This document shows positions 35,604 to 43,948 of a stretch of 64,000 bases of DNA, one piece after another. This DNA comes from Nocardia crassostreae (GTDB taxonomy: Bacteria > Actinomycetota > Actinomycetes > Mycobacteriales > Mycobacteriaceae): positions 124,001 through 188,000 of the forward strand of contig NZ_BDCH01000017.1 in NCBI RefSeq assembly GCF_001613405.1, given 5' to 3'. The notes under the pieces were generated by a model that worked only from the letters and a program-made list of their open reading frames with translations, searched no databases and was not told where the DNA came from. Numbering within the stretch: position 1 is the stretch's first letter; every line of letters starts with the position of its first letter. The position numbers were made by a program, and so were the translations under genes.

Positions 35604-36583
35604 GCGAGCCCATTATCGATATCGAAAGCCTGACAAGCACTTTCGTACTGCACCGCAAGGAGGGCCGCTGGCGGCGGCGCCGCGAGGTGCTCACCGCCGT
35701 GGACGATATGAGCTTCCGCGTGGAGCGCGGCGCGGCGGCCGGGTACATCGGCGCCAATGGCGCGGGCAAGTCCACCACCATCAAGATGATCACCGGAATC
35801 CTGGTGCCCAGCGCGGGGCGGCTGCGCACCTGCGGCCTGGATCCGGTGCGGCAGCGGCGCGAGCTGGCCTCGCGCATCGGGGTGGTGTTCGGGCAGCGGT
35901 CGCAGCTGTGGTGGGATCTGCCGCTGCGCGAATCGTTCTCGATCCTGGCCGCCATCCATCGGCTGGAGCCGGGCGCCGCCGCGGCGCGAACCCACGAACT
36001 GGTGGCGCAGCTGGAGATGGAAGGCACCCTGGACACCCCGGTGCGGCAGCTCTCGCTGGGTCAGCGCATGCGCGCCGAGGTCGCGGCGGCGCTGCTACAC
36101 TCGCCCGAGCTGATCATTCTGGACGAGCCGACCATCGGCCTGGATGTGCTGTCCAAGCAGCGATTACGGGAGTTCCTGCGGCAGGAGCGCGCCGAGCGCG
36201 GCACCACCCTGCTGCTCACCACCCACGATATGGGCGATATCGAGCGCCTGTGCGAGCGCGTGCTGGTGGTCGATCACGGCCTCCTGGCCTATGACGGCTC
36301 GCTCACCGGACTGGCCGCCACCGTCGGCGCGCACCGGGTGCTCACCGTCGACCTCGCCGAGCCCACGCCCGATCTCACCGATCTGCCGGTGGCGAAACTG
36401 CTGGACACCGAGGGCGCGGGCATGCGGCAGCGGCTCGCCTTCGATACCGAGAGCACCACCGCCGCGCAGTTGCTCGCGGCGGTCTCGGCCCGCGCGGAGG
36501 TGCGTGACCTGTCCATCGAGGAACCCGATATCGAGGACGTGGTGCGCCGGATCTACGAGGCTGCGGGTTCGCTGAAACCCTGA
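35600..36583 (+). CDS. ABC transporter ATP-binding protein (COG4586 type)
   Basis: A 327-residue ATPase. Walker A is 'YIGANGAGKSTTIKMITG', Q-loop/insert 'GVVFGQRSQLWWDLPLRESF' (the 'QRSQLWWDLP' segment is diagnostic for the COG4586 exporters), signature 'LSLGQRMRAEVAAALLH', Walker B 'LIILDEPTIGLDV' and switch 'LTTHDMGDIERLCERV'. An AAGGAGG site precedes GTG 35600. It drives export through the two permeases encoded upstream. The role of this conserved trio is unknown. Confidence 0.9.
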   Translation: MSEPIIDIESLTSTFVLHRKEGRWRRRREVLTAVDDMSFRVERGAAAGYIGANGAGKSTTIKMITGILVPSAGRLRTCGLDPVRQRRELASRIGVVFGQRSQLWWDLPLRESFSILAAIHRLEPGAAAARTHELVAQLEMEGTLDTPVRQLSLGQRMRAEVAAALLHSPELIILDEPTIGLDVLSKQRLREFLRQERAERGTTLLLTTHDMGDIERLCERVLVVDHGLLAYDGSLTGLAATVGAHRVLTVDLAEPTPDLTDLPVAKLLDTEGAGMRQRLAFDTESTTAAQLLAAVSARAEVRDLSIEEPDIEDVVRRIYEAAGSLKP

Positions 36584-36698
36584 CCGCCGCTCCTGTGAGC
36601 CGTTGTTCACGCCGATGTCTCCTGCCCGACGCGAGCAGCACATCTGCTTCTCATGGAATATGACGAGATTTGCAGGTTGGCCGATGTCAGGAGTGAGC

Positions 36699-39248
36699 GT
36701 GGCTTTGCGTGCGGCGAGTTTATTGCCGAAAGGTAGCGTGAGGCTCTCGGCGGCAAGTGATCTCACCCGGCCGCGCACCATTCGCGCGCGGTTGCGGCGC
36801 ATTCTCGTCGTCTCGGTGGCGCTGGTGCTGGCGCTGCTCACCGTCATCATCGTCACCGAGGCCGACCGCTATCGCGATACCGGCGATGCCGTCGGCGCGG
36901 TGAATCTGGCGCTGGCGGTACAGGATCTGGTGCACGAGCTACAGCGCGAGCGCGGTCTCACCAATGGCCTGCTCGGCGGTGACGGCACGCTCCACAATAC
37001 CGTCAACGATCAGCGCGCGATCACCGATCTCACCCTGCACGCGCTCTCCGGCACCCTCGACGCCCGGCCCGCGGGCGCCGACAAGGTGCGGGCGGCGCTC
37101 GAGCAGCTCTCGGGTCTGAGCGCCAATCGCTCGGATGTGGACGGCGGCCGCATCGGCGCCTCGGTCTCGTTCAGCTTCTACACCAATGCGATTCTCGGCC
37201 TGAACCAGGCGCGGCCCAGCCCGGACGAAACCTGGGACACCGCGCTGTGGCGGGGACTGCAGACGCTGTTCGCGCTCGGCGACGTCAAGGAGTACACGGC
37301 GCAGGAGCGCGGCTTCCTCAACGGCGTGTTCACCCGGGGCGAGTTCGTCGGCCGGGAGTACGTGCAGTTCCTGGACATTCGCGCTGGCAAACAGGTGGCG
37401 ATCACCGCCTTCGCCCGCGACGCCACCCCGGTCCAGCGCTCCCGGCTCAACGACATACTGCGCTCCGATGCCGCCCTGCAGGTCGGTGAGGCGGAGGCGG
37501 TCGCCTACGACTCGGTGCGCGGGCCGCTCCTCGAACCGGTGGACGCGCAGCTGTGGTGGCGGCACATGACCGAGGTCATCGATGCCGAACACGGCGCGCA
37601 GGGCGTCATCGGCGCCGAGATCCGGGACCGCGCCGCCACATTGCGCCAGGACGCCTTCACCTGGCTCGCGGGCTACGCCCTGGCCGCGGCGCTCGCCCTG
37701 GCCGCGCAGATCGCGCTGGTGGTGGCCACCGTGCGCGCCATCGTCCGACCGCTGGCGGACCTGGTCGCCGAGGCCGACGAGGTCGCCGAGCAGCGGCTGC
37801 CGCAGCTCATTGCCGCCTGGCACGACGACTCCGGCAAGGAGCCCGATCCGCCGGAGCCGGTGCGCGCCGACGAGAGCGCCGGTACCGAGATCGTCTCGGT
37901 GGCGCACGCCCTGGATCGCGTGCAGGCCACCGCCTTCGACCTCGCCTCCGCCCAGGCCCGCCTGCGCCGCAACACCACCGAGTCCATGGCCAATCTGGCC
38001 CGGCGCAATCAGAACCTGGTGCGCCGCCAGCTCGGGCTGATCAGCGATTTCGAGCGCGAGGAGCTCGACCCCAAGGCGCTGTCCAATCTGTTCGAGCTCG
38101 ACCACCTGGCCACCCGCATGCGGCGCAATGCCGAGAGCCTGCTGGTGCTGGTCGGCGAATCGGCGCCGCGCCGCTGGTCGCAGCCCATTCCGCTGAGCGA
38201 TGTCATACGCGCCGGTCTGTCCGAGGTCGACGACTACCGCCGCGTGGTGCTGCGCCGGGTGGACGAGGTCGCCATTACCGGCGCCAATGTGAGTGATCTC
38301 GCCCATATGCTGGCCGAGCTCATCGAGAACGGATTGTCCTTCTCCCCACCGGATCTGGAGGTGGAGATCTACGGCCGCCGGATGGGGCAGCGGTACATGA
38401 TCGCGGTGGTGGACCACGGCGTCGGCATGCCGCCGGATCAGCTCGCCACCGCCAATGCCCGGCTGCGCGGCGAGGCCGACTTCCTGGTCGCGCCGACCCG
38501 ATTCCTGGGGCATTTCGTGGTGGGCCGCCTGGCCAAGCGGCTCGGCGTGGAGGTGGAGCTGACCGTCTCGCCGGTGAGCGGCGTGGTGGCGCGCCTGCTG
38601 CTGCCGCACACCCTGCTCGCCGATGAGAGCTCCACCGCACCGGATCTGCCCGCCGAGCCGAAACATGCTGCAGCGCATGCGCTTCCGGCAACCAAACCGG
38701 CGGCTTCGAAATCGGTCGCGGCCCTACCGGCGGCAACCACACCGGCCACGCCCGAGACCGGGCGGCACAGCTCCGCACAGCCCGCCCCGAGCGAGGACAA
38801 GCGGGCCTCGATCACCAATGGCGCGGTCATCGAGGCCGTCAACGAGGCCCGCAGCCCCCGCACCAACGGCGAATCGCTCGTGCCTCCGATCAAGTTGATT
38901 CCCTTGGCCGACGCGCCGGATTCCCGCGCGGAGCAGGAGCTCTCGCCGAGCGCCGAGCCCGCGCCGTTGAGCGCGAACACATCTCACGGCACAGTTGTCG
39001 AAACGGTGCCGGAGGTGCAACGTACGCGAAACGGTCTCGTCAAGCGCAACAGGAAGACTCGTGAGCATTCGGGCGCCGCGCCGGGCAGCGCCCCCGCATC
39101 GGGCACCCCGCCCGACGCGTCCCCCCGGCCCACCACGCCGCTGACCGACCGCTCCCCCGACCAGGTGCGCAGCAGGCTCGCCGGTTTCCGGACCGGGCAT
39201 CAGCGCGGCGAGCGTGGTGAGCCACCCCGCCCGGGCTCGAATCCCTAG
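36699..39248 (+). CDS. cvnA: Conservon sensor protein CvnA: nitrate-sensing-like histidine kinase ATPase
   Basis: An 849-residue membrane protein. A first helix ('RILVVSVALVLALLTVIIV') is followed by a ~270-residue extracytoplasmic NIT domain ('VQDLVHELQRERGLTNGLLGGDG'), a second helix ('AGYALAAALALAAQIALVVATV'), a HAMP-like stretch and a HATPase domain ('ELIENGLSFSPPDLEVEI', 'VVDHGVGMPPDQL'). The region before the ATPase has no clear phospho-acceptor His; 'SMANLARRNQNLVRRQLGLI' stands in its place, as usual for this family. A ~220-residue Pro/Ala-rich tail closes it. GTG 36699 has AGGAG five bases before. It heads cvnABCD and is thought to signal through CvnB-D at the membrane. Confidence 0.88.
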   Translation: MALRAASLLPKGSVRLSAASDLTRPRTIRARLRRILVVSVALVLALLTVIIVTEADRYRDTGDAVGAVNLALAVQDLVHELQRERGLTNGLLGGDGTLHNTVNDQRAITDLTLHALSGTLDARPAGADKVRAALEQLSGLSANRSDVDGGRIGASVSFSFYTNAILGLNQARPSPDETWDTALWRGLQTLFALGDVKEYTAQERGFLNGVFTRGEFVGREYVQFLDIRAGKQVAITAFARDATPVQRSRLNDILRSDAALQVGEAEAVAYDSVRGPLLEPVDAQLWWRHMTEVIDAEHGAQGVIGAEIRDRAATLRQDAFTWLAGYALAAALALAAQIALVVATVRAIVRPLADLVAEADEVAEQRLPQLIAAWHDDSGKEPDPPEPVRADESAGTEIVSVAHALDRVQATAFDLASAQARLRRNTTESMANLARRNQNLVRRQLGLISDFEREELDPKALSNLFELDHLATRMRRNAESLLVLVGESAPRRWSQPIPLSDVIRAGLSEVDDYRRVVLRRVDEVAITGANVSDLAHMLAELIENGLSFSPPDLEVEIYGRRMGQRYMIAVVDHGVGMPPDQLATANARLRGEADFLVAPTRFLGHFVVGRLAKRLGVEVELTVSPVSGVVARLLLPHTLLADESSTAPDLPAEPKHAAAHALPATKPAASKSVAALPAATTPATPETGRHSSAQPAPSEDKRASITNGAVIEAVNEARSPRTNGESLVPPIKLIPLADAPDSRAEQELSPSAEPAPLSANTSHGTVVETVPEVQRTRNGLVKRNRKTREHSGAAPGSAPASGTPPDASPRPTTPLTDRSPDQVRSRLAGFRTGHQRGERGEPPRPGSNP

Positions 39249-39260
39249 GAGGACCCGCAC

Positions 39261-39689
39261 GTGACGACCCACTACACCGAAACCGATCCGCACACGTTCA
39301 ACTGGCTGCTGGCCGATTTCGTGCGCACCACCGACGGTGTCCAGGACGCCGTCGCCGTGTCCTCCGACGGTCTGCTCATGGCCATGTCCGCCGGGCTGGA
39401 CCGCACCAGCGCCGACCGGCTCGCCGCCATTGTGTCCGGGCTCACCAGTTTGGGCCGAAGCGCCTCGCGCAGTTACGATTTCGACGGCCTGCGGCTCATC
39501 ATGATCGAGATGGGGCGCGGGTTCCTGTTGGTCTCCGCGGTCGCCAACGGCAGCTGCATCGGCGTCATCGCCGACAGCAGTGCCGATGTCGGCCTGGTCG
39601 GCTATCAGATGGCCGTCCTGGCCGATCGCGTCGGCGCGCTGCTCACCCCGGCGCTCATCACCGAATTACGGGAGTCGTTGGGCCGATGA
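39261..39689 (+). CDS. cvnB: Roadblock/LC7 domain protein CvnB
   Basis: A 142-residue single-domain Roadblock/LC7 protein: 'FNWLLADFVRTTDGVQDAVAVSSDGLLMAMS' opens it, 'DRLAAIVSGLTSLGRSAS' is the central helix and 'RGFLLVSAVANGSCIGVIAD' the core strands. It acts as an MglB-like partner or GTPase-activating factor for the small GTPase CvnD. It starts 12 bp after cvnA, with AGGAGGA just upstream; its stop overlaps cvnC by ATGA. Confidence 0.92.
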   Translation: MTTHYTETDPHTFNWLLADFVRTTDGVQDAVAVSSDGLLMAMSAGLDRTSADRLAAIVSGLTSLGRSASRSYDFDGLRLIMIEMGRGFLLVSAVANGSCIGVIADSSADVGLVGYQMAVLADRVGALLTPALITELRESLGR

Positions 39690-40114
39690 CCGATTCGCAC
39701 CGGCTGCCGGACCCCCGGATGATCAGGCTCAACCAGCCCGTGGGCTGGACCGGAGCCGCCTCGTCGCTGCCGCATCGGGCGGGCGGCGAGATCGACGAGC
39801 AGGTGGTGCGGCCGTTCATGATGACGGCGGGACGCACCACACCCCTGGTGGACGGCCTGCGTATCGAGACCCTGGTCCGCGCCACCCCGGCCGCGCTCAC
39901 CGCACCCCTGCGGTTCGAGCTGGAGCGGGTGGTGCGGTTGTGCCAGCGCCCGCATTCCATTGCCGAAATCGGTGCCGCCCTGCGGGTGCCGGTCGGTGTG
40001 GCCCGGGTGCTGGTCAGCGATCTCGTCTCGGCGGGCCATGTCGCGGTGAGCGAGGGAAGTGAACTCTCCGTCGCCGCCATCGAAAGGATTCGAGATCTTG
40101 TTCGCGCACCCTGA
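39686..40114 (+). CDS. cvnC: DUF742 protein CvnC
   Basis: A 142-residue DUF742 protein. Family segments are 'VRPFMMTAGRTTPLVDGLRIETLV', 'LRFELERVVRLCQRPHSIAEIGAALRVPVGVARVLVSDL' (a winged-helix-like fold) and 'AGHVAVSE'. Conservon component of unknown biochemical role, thought to link CvnA/B to the GTPase. Overlaps both neighbours. Confidence 0.92.
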   Translation: MTDSHRLPDPRMIRLNQPVGWTGAASSLPHRAGGEIDEQVVRPFMMTAGRTTPLVDGLRIETLVRATPAALTAPLRFELERVVRLCQRPHSIAEIGAALRVPVGVARVLVSDLVSAGHVAVSEGSELSVAAIERIRDLVRAP

Positions 40115-40691
40115 GAATTCCGCACCGGCGCTGGCGTCGTCGGTTAAGATCGTGGTCAGCGGCGGTTTCGGCGTCGGCAAGACGACGCTCATCGGAGCCA
40201 TCTCCGAAATCGAGCCGCTGGCCACCGAAGCCGCCATGACCGAGGTCTCGGTGGGCGTGGACAATCCCGGCCTGGCCACCGGGAAGACCACCACCACCGT
40301 GGCGCTGGATTTCGGGCGCATCACCCTGGATTCGTCGCTGGTGCTCTACCTGTTCGGCACGCCGGGGCAGGAACGCTTCGAATTCCTGTGGGACGACCTG
40401 CTCGACGGCGCGCTGGGCGGGGTCATCCTGGTCGATACCGCGCGCGTGGAGGACTGCTATCCGGTGCTCGACTTCTTCGAACAGCGGCGCACGCCGTTCG
40501 TGGTGGCGGTCAACCGGTTCCAGGCCGCCGAGCACTTCGAGCTCGAGGAGGTGCGCGAGGCCCTGGATATCGCACCGTCCATTCAGATGATGGATTGCGA
40601 TGCGCGCGACCGGGAATCGGTCAAGCACGTGCTCGTCGCGCTGTTGGAACAGATCCTGCAGGCCCGCCGCACGCCCGCCCTGCTGGGCTGA
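40098..40691 (+). CDS. cvnD: Conservon ATP/GTP-binding protein CvnD
   Basis: A 197-residue small GTPase-like protein: P-loop 'VSGGFGVGKTTLIGAIS', switch region with 'TTTTVALDFGRI', G3-like 'LFGTPGQERFEFLWDDLLDG' and 'VVAVNRFQ' (NKxD-like, with Arg for Lys). It resembles MglA/Rab-type proteins and cycles nucleotide under CvnB control. TTG 40098 was chosen: AAAGGA lies 8 bases before it and the overlap with cvnC is then short; GTG 40059 would add 13 residues. Last gene of the conservon; a hairpin follows the stop directly. Confidence 0.88.
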   Translation: MFAHPENSAPALASSVKIVVSGGFGVGKTTLIGAISEIEPLATEAAMTEVSVGVDNPGLATGKTTTTVALDFGRITLDSSLVLYLFGTPGQERFEFLWDDLLDGALGGVILVDTARVEDCYPVLDFFEQRRTPFVVAVNRFQAAEHFELEEVREALDIAPSIQMMDCDARDRESVKHVLVALLEQILQARRTPALLG

Positions 40692-40718
40692 GCCCGGACC
40701 CCCGCAGCAGGTCCGGGC
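40692..40718 (+). terminator. Hairpin after the conservon
   Basis: A 9-bp perfect inverted repeat (GCCCGGACC and complement) with a 9-base loop begins right at the cvnD stop. It probably ends conservon transcription; there is no T-run on the plus strand. Confidence 0.6.
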
Positions 40719-40727
40719 CCGTGGGGC

Positions 40728-40760
40728 AAAAAACGCCCCGGGTGCCTCGCACCCGGGGCG
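40728..40760 (-). terminator. Strong intrinsic terminator of the small-peptide gene
   Basis: A perfect 12-bp stem (CGCCCCGGGTGC and complement, 40734-40760) has a 3-base loop. Read on the minus strand it is followed at once by six T (A-run 40728-40733). This is a textbook factor-independent terminator, rare in such GC-rich genomes, placed 30 bases after the stop of the 38-codon gene. Confidence 0.88.
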
Positions 40761-40790
40761 CTGCCCGAAAACCCTTGGAAATGTAAGGCT

Positions 40791-40907
40791 TTAGCGGCCG
40801 AAAGAGCCGGTGAAGAGGGTGTCGAAGATACCGCTGAAGGCCGCCGAGCCGGTGTTGAGCAGGCCGTTGAGGGCAGCGGAACCAGTCTGGATGATAACCG
40901 GGATCAT
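40791..40907 (-). CDS. Small 38-residue amphipathic peptide
   Basis: A short ORF of 38 codons: it begins 'MIPVIIQTGSAALNGLLN' and ends 'GIFDTLFTGSFGR'. A GAGAGG site lies 8 bases before ATG 40907, and a perfect T-tailed terminator follows, so a compact, probably well-expressed gene is likely. The peptide is hydrophobic and amphipathic with 'TGSAA' twice, 11 residues apart ('TGSAALNGLLN', 'TGSAAFSGIFD'). It has no signal peptide. Short, leaderless, amphipathic peptides form PorA/PorH-type cell-wall channels in Corynebacterium; resemblance in character, not in sequence, is all I can claim. It may also be a toxin-like or regulatory peptide. It is the first gene after the conservon, on the opposite strand. 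Confidence 0.7.
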   Translation of the reverse strand: MIPVIIQTGSAALNGLLNTGSAAFSGIFDTLFTGSFGR

Positions 40908-41052
40908 TTTTCAACCTCTCTGTTGGTAACGCCGTCGATCGGGATTTCCGGTCGGCGACGTGACCCACTTTGCCGAGGCAGCCTTACGAGACCCTGGTCT
41001 GTTGCTGTGAGGTTGCTGAGACGGAGCGTGTCCCCGGACACACCGGCGAGCG

Positions 41053-41373
41053 CTACTTCGGGGCAGTGCCCTCCGCCGAGTACAGACTCACTTCACCGTC
41101 TTCTCCCAGAAACGCGTTGACCAGCATCGTTCCGCTGGAACGCAATTCATCGGGGGTCGGCGCGGCCGTGGTGATGGAAATCTGCGGGACCGCGGCCCAG
41201 TTCACGACATAGCGTTCCGGCGGGCCATTGTCGCCGGAGAGATGCGCCAGCCGGAAGACCGACACCTGTCGGCGAACAATCAGACTCCGCACGACTTCGG
41301 CAATTCGCTCCGGGTCTTCCAGCGCGAACATGAAGCCGAATCGCAGCTCCGGTGACGAGGCGTAAGCGGGCAT
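41053..41373 (-). CDS. Hypothetical protein
   Basis: A 106-residue soluble protein ('MPAYASSPELRFGFMFALED', 'AEVVRSLIVRRQVSVFRLAH', 'VNWAAVPQISITTAAPTPDEL'). The pattern of alternating strands and one helix suggests a small alpha/beta domain. Not recognised. The start could be ORF position 41424, but the extra residues are Arg/Gly-rich and lack a ribosome-binding site. It lies upstream of the small-peptide gene on the same strand with 145 bp between, so it is not clearly in the same transcript. Confidence 0.6.
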   Translation of the reverse strand: MPAYASSPELRFGFMFALEDPERIAEVVRSLIVRRQVSVFRLAHLSGDNGPPERYVVNWAAVPQISITTAAPTPDELRSSGTMLVNAFLGEDGEVSLYSAEGTAPK

Positions 41374-41843
41374 GAATACCGAGGCTAATCGACCACGGCC
41401 GCTCTCGCCCCCGGCGCGCCGCACCGATAGCTATTCATAAGCCTAAGAAACAGACTGCTCGGACTACCCGGCGGTACAACCGGACACCGACCTGTCCGCA
41501 CCCGTTCCGGCAAGCCCCGCGAAGGTGTCGATCAGCTCCCGAACGCAGCGCCCACGTGACCCTACCGAGATGCTGTATAACGATTTTCAGGCAGCTTCCC
41601 CGATCACGCGCCAGGCGGTTGCGCCGTTTCGACTATCGCGCTTTCCTGAATATGTCCCGCATTTCCCGGACAGTCTTCTCATCGCATCGTCGCGGTTTTC
41701 CCGGTTTCTTCACCGTGCCCTTGGTGATGGCTGTGCGTCCCGGGATGCGGGACTGCGCCGGAGCCGAGGGGAGCCCCTCCCCGAAACCCCCTCGGCCCTG
41801 GCGCATCCAGTCGACTACGGCCTAGGGGCTAAGGGTGGGACAC
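41374..41843 (+). other. Intergenic region, no supported gene
   Basis: These 470 bases hold only short ORFs without third-base G/C bias. An inverted repeat CCGAGGGG...CCCCTCGG at 41764-41795 could form a hairpin in the leader of the DUF4254 gene. A TATAAC at about 41574 might be a -10 box. Nothing else is seen. Confidence 0.45.
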
Positions 41844-42438
41844 ATGGCAACCGACTACATCGGTGCGGGATTCGGGGCCGAGCTTCCCTCGCCATCACTA
41901 TTGTTGCGCGCCTTCCGCGATCCGGTATCCGCCGACCGCCCCGATCGGGAAGTCCTCGATTCCGCCTATGAGCTGGCCAGATGCCACGAGCGCCGACACC
42001 GCGCCCACGAGGCCGCCCACGCCGTCGGCGCCACGCCCACCCGCGTCGCGACCTGCAGCCAACTGGTAGAAGACATCGACGAGCGCCGCACACAATTGGT
42101 CGCGCGCATCGACGACTGGGTCGCCGGGCACATCCCCCACCGCAACGGCGCCTCCCTCCACACCGAAACCCTGGGCGCCGTCATCGACCGCATGGCCGCC
42201 AAATGGGTTGCCGCACAACAAGCTCTAGGCGGCCCCCTCCCGGCGACCCGCTCGTCCAAGAGCACCGACGGCCGCGCCCGCCCCCGCACCGGCCCGCACC
42301 GCGTGAGCGACGACCGCCCCCCGCAACGACGACAGCGAAGCCCACATGCACTGGTACCGCCTGGCGGAACTGGCCGACGGCTACAAAGACCTGATCACAG
42401 ACGTAGCCCAACACCGGCGGCGCCTGCCGGTGTGGTGA
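41844..42438 (+). pseudogene. DUF4254 domain protein, frameshifted in a C6 tract
   Basis: Matches the DUF4254 pattern: 'LLLRAFRDP', 'AYELARCHERRHRAHEAA', 'LVARIDDWVAGHIPH' and the diagnostic 'LHTETLGAVIDRMAAKWVAA' in frame 3. The expected end, 'HWYRLAELADGYKDLITDV' and 'HRRRLPVW' before TGA 42438, is in frame 1. The shift fits the six C at 42317-42322: with five C the reading is 'VSDDRPRNDDSEAHMHWYR' and the gene is 198 codons. With six C it reads on into an Arg-rich tail ending at 42476. Function of the family is unknown. It converges on the small acidic gene at 42439 with no gap. Confidence 0.75.
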
Positions 42439-42771
42439 TCAGTAGCGGCGGGTTTCCACGACCTCGGCGTCGATGACGTCACCCGTGTTCGCCGCAGGTT
42501 TCGGCTCGCCTACCGAATCCTCCTGTGCCACAGGAGCTTCCGGCTCGTCGTCGAATTCGTCGGCGTCCTCGCCACGCTGCGCGGCGGCGTCCCGCGCGGC
42601 GGCGGCCGCGGCCTCCCGCATCTCGATGGCGTCGGTGATCCAATCCCCGATCTCCTTGGTCACCTCGGCGACCGTCCCGGTAATGATCGTTGCGATATTG
42701 CCGACGTGCCGCGCTCCGGACGCCGTCAATTCCTGGATCAGATCCTTGTTGCTTTCGAATTTCCCGATCAT
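42439..42771 (-). CDS. Small acidic protein coupled to the desaturase
   Basis: A 110-residue protein. Residues 1-70 are amphipathic helix ('MIGKFESNKDLIQEL', 'TEVTKEIGDWITDAIEMREA' in character) and residues 65-110 are Asp/Glu/Pro-rich and probably disordered ('DADEFDDEPEAPVAQED'). Not recognised as a named family; similar proteins occur next to desaturase genes in relatives, by my recollection only. Its ATG follows the TAG stop of the desaturase with no base between, which implies translational coupling and a shared function, perhaps as membrane adaptor or stability factor. Confidence 0.65.
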   Translation of the reverse strand: MIGKFESNKDLIQELTASGARHVGNIATIITGTVAEVTKEIGDWITDAIEMREAAAAAARDAAAQRGEDADEFDDEPEAPVAQEDSVGEPKPAANTGDVIDAEVVETRRY

Positions 42772-43920
42772 CTATACGCCCACTTCGCTAGCCTGCCCCC
42801 GGCGCATCACAATAACACTCGCAGGTTGCGATTTCCCGGTCAGGAACGGCGGCAGCGCCAGCTTGAACAGCTTCGCCCACACCGACCCGATCTGCTTCGA
42901 GAACCGCCCGGTGTTGTACGGCAGGCCGTGCTTTTCACACAGGGCCCGTACTTCGGGCGCGATATCCGGGTACCGATTGGCGGGCATATCCGGGAACAGA
43001 TGGTGCTCGATCTGGTGCGACAGATTCCCGGACATGATGTGGAACAGCTTCCCGCCGGTGATATTGGCCGACCCCAGCATCTGCCGCACGTACCACTCCC
43101 CCCGGGTCTCGTTGGCGGTCTCCTCCTCTGTGAACGTCTGTACGCCGGTCGGGAAGTGCCCGCAGAAGATGATGGAGAACGTCCACACATTGCGCACGAT
43201 ATTGGCCGTGAAGTTCCCGGCCAGCGTCGACAGGAACAGCGGCCCGGTCAGCGCGGGAAAGATCACATAGTCCTTGAGCACCTGCTTGCCCGCCTTGCGC
43301 GCCTGCCCGGTGACCAGTTCCTTGATCTCCTTCCAAGTGCGCTTGCCCCGGACGATGTTCTCCACCTCCAGGTCGTGGCCCATGACGCCCCACTCGAAGG
43401 CGAGCATGAGCGCGAAGGCGTAGAGCGGATTCCCCAACCGCAGCGGATTCCACCCCTGCTCCTCGTCCACCCGCAGGATCCCGTACCCGATATCGCGGTC
43501 CATGCCGTGAATATTGGTGAAGGTGTGGTGCATGTAGTTGTGCGAGTGCCGCCACTGATCCCCCGGACACACCGTGTCCCACTCGAACTCGCGCGAGTTC
43601 AGCCCCGGCTCACGCATCCAGTCCCACTGACCGTGCATGACATTGTGGCCGATCTCCATATTGTCGAGGATCTTGGACACGCTGAGCGCGGCCACGCCCG
43701 CCAGCCAGAACGGCGGCAGGAAGCCCAGATACATGAGCCCGCGCCCGGCGATCTCCAAGCCGCGCTGCGCCTTGATGATCGAGTAGATATATTCGCGGTC
43801 GCGGTCGCCCAGATCGGCGGTGATGCGGGCGCGCAGTTCGTCGAGTTCGCGGCCGATCTCCTCGACCTGCTCGGGACTCAGGACCAGAGGTCCGGCCTTG
43901 GTTTCGGTGAGTATCGCCAT
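42772..43920 (-). CDS. Membrane acyl-CoA (stearoyl-CoA) delta-9 desaturase, DesA3-like
   Basis: A 382-residue membrane desaturase. The three His boxes are 'MEIGHNVMHGQ', 'HSHNYMHHTFTN' and 'SHQIEHHLFPD', which bind the diiron centre. Hydrophobic helices flank them ('YLGFLPPFWLAGVAALSV', 'YAFALMLAFEWGVMGH'). It would put a cis double bond into fatty acyl chains (oleic from stearic acid), using electrons from the reductase encoded just upstream. The pair corresponds in type and order to Rv3230c-Rv3229c (desA3) of M. tuberculosis, whose product feeds phospholipids and mycolic acid precursors. Confidence 0.92.
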   Translation of the reverse strand: MAILTETKAGPLVLSPEQVEEIGRELDELRARITADLGDRDREYIYSIIKAQRGLEIAGRGLMYLGFLPPFWLAGVAALSVSKILDNMEIGHNVMHGQWDWMREPGLNSREFEWDTVCPGDQWRHSHNYMHHTFTNIHGMDRDIGYGILRVDEEQGWNPLRLGNPLYAFALMLAFEWGVMGHDLEVENIVRGKRTWKEIKELVTGQARKAGKQVLKDYVIFPALTGPLFLSTLAGNFTANIVRNVWTFSIIFCGHFPTGVQTFTEEETANETRGEWYVRQMLGSANITGGKLFHIMSGNLSHQIEHHLFPDMPANRYPDIAPEVRALCEKHGLPYNTGRFSKQIGSVWAKLFKLALPPFLTGKSQPASVIVMRRGQASEVGV

Positions 43921-43948
43921 GTTGAACCCTCCTTTTTCACAAATGGCG

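Noticed and set aside
36603..36698. Start of cvnA at ATG 36603
   Set aside because: GTG 36699 has AGGAG at the right distance, and the extra 32 residues have no signal or domain character.
40970..41212. An 80-residue plus-strand ORF
   Set aside because: No ribosome-binding site or codon bias; it overlaps the better-supported minus-strand gene at 41053.
41525..41971. Overlapping ORFs in the 41.4-41.8 kb gap
   Set aside because: Base composition is not that of coding DNA here and no domains are seen.
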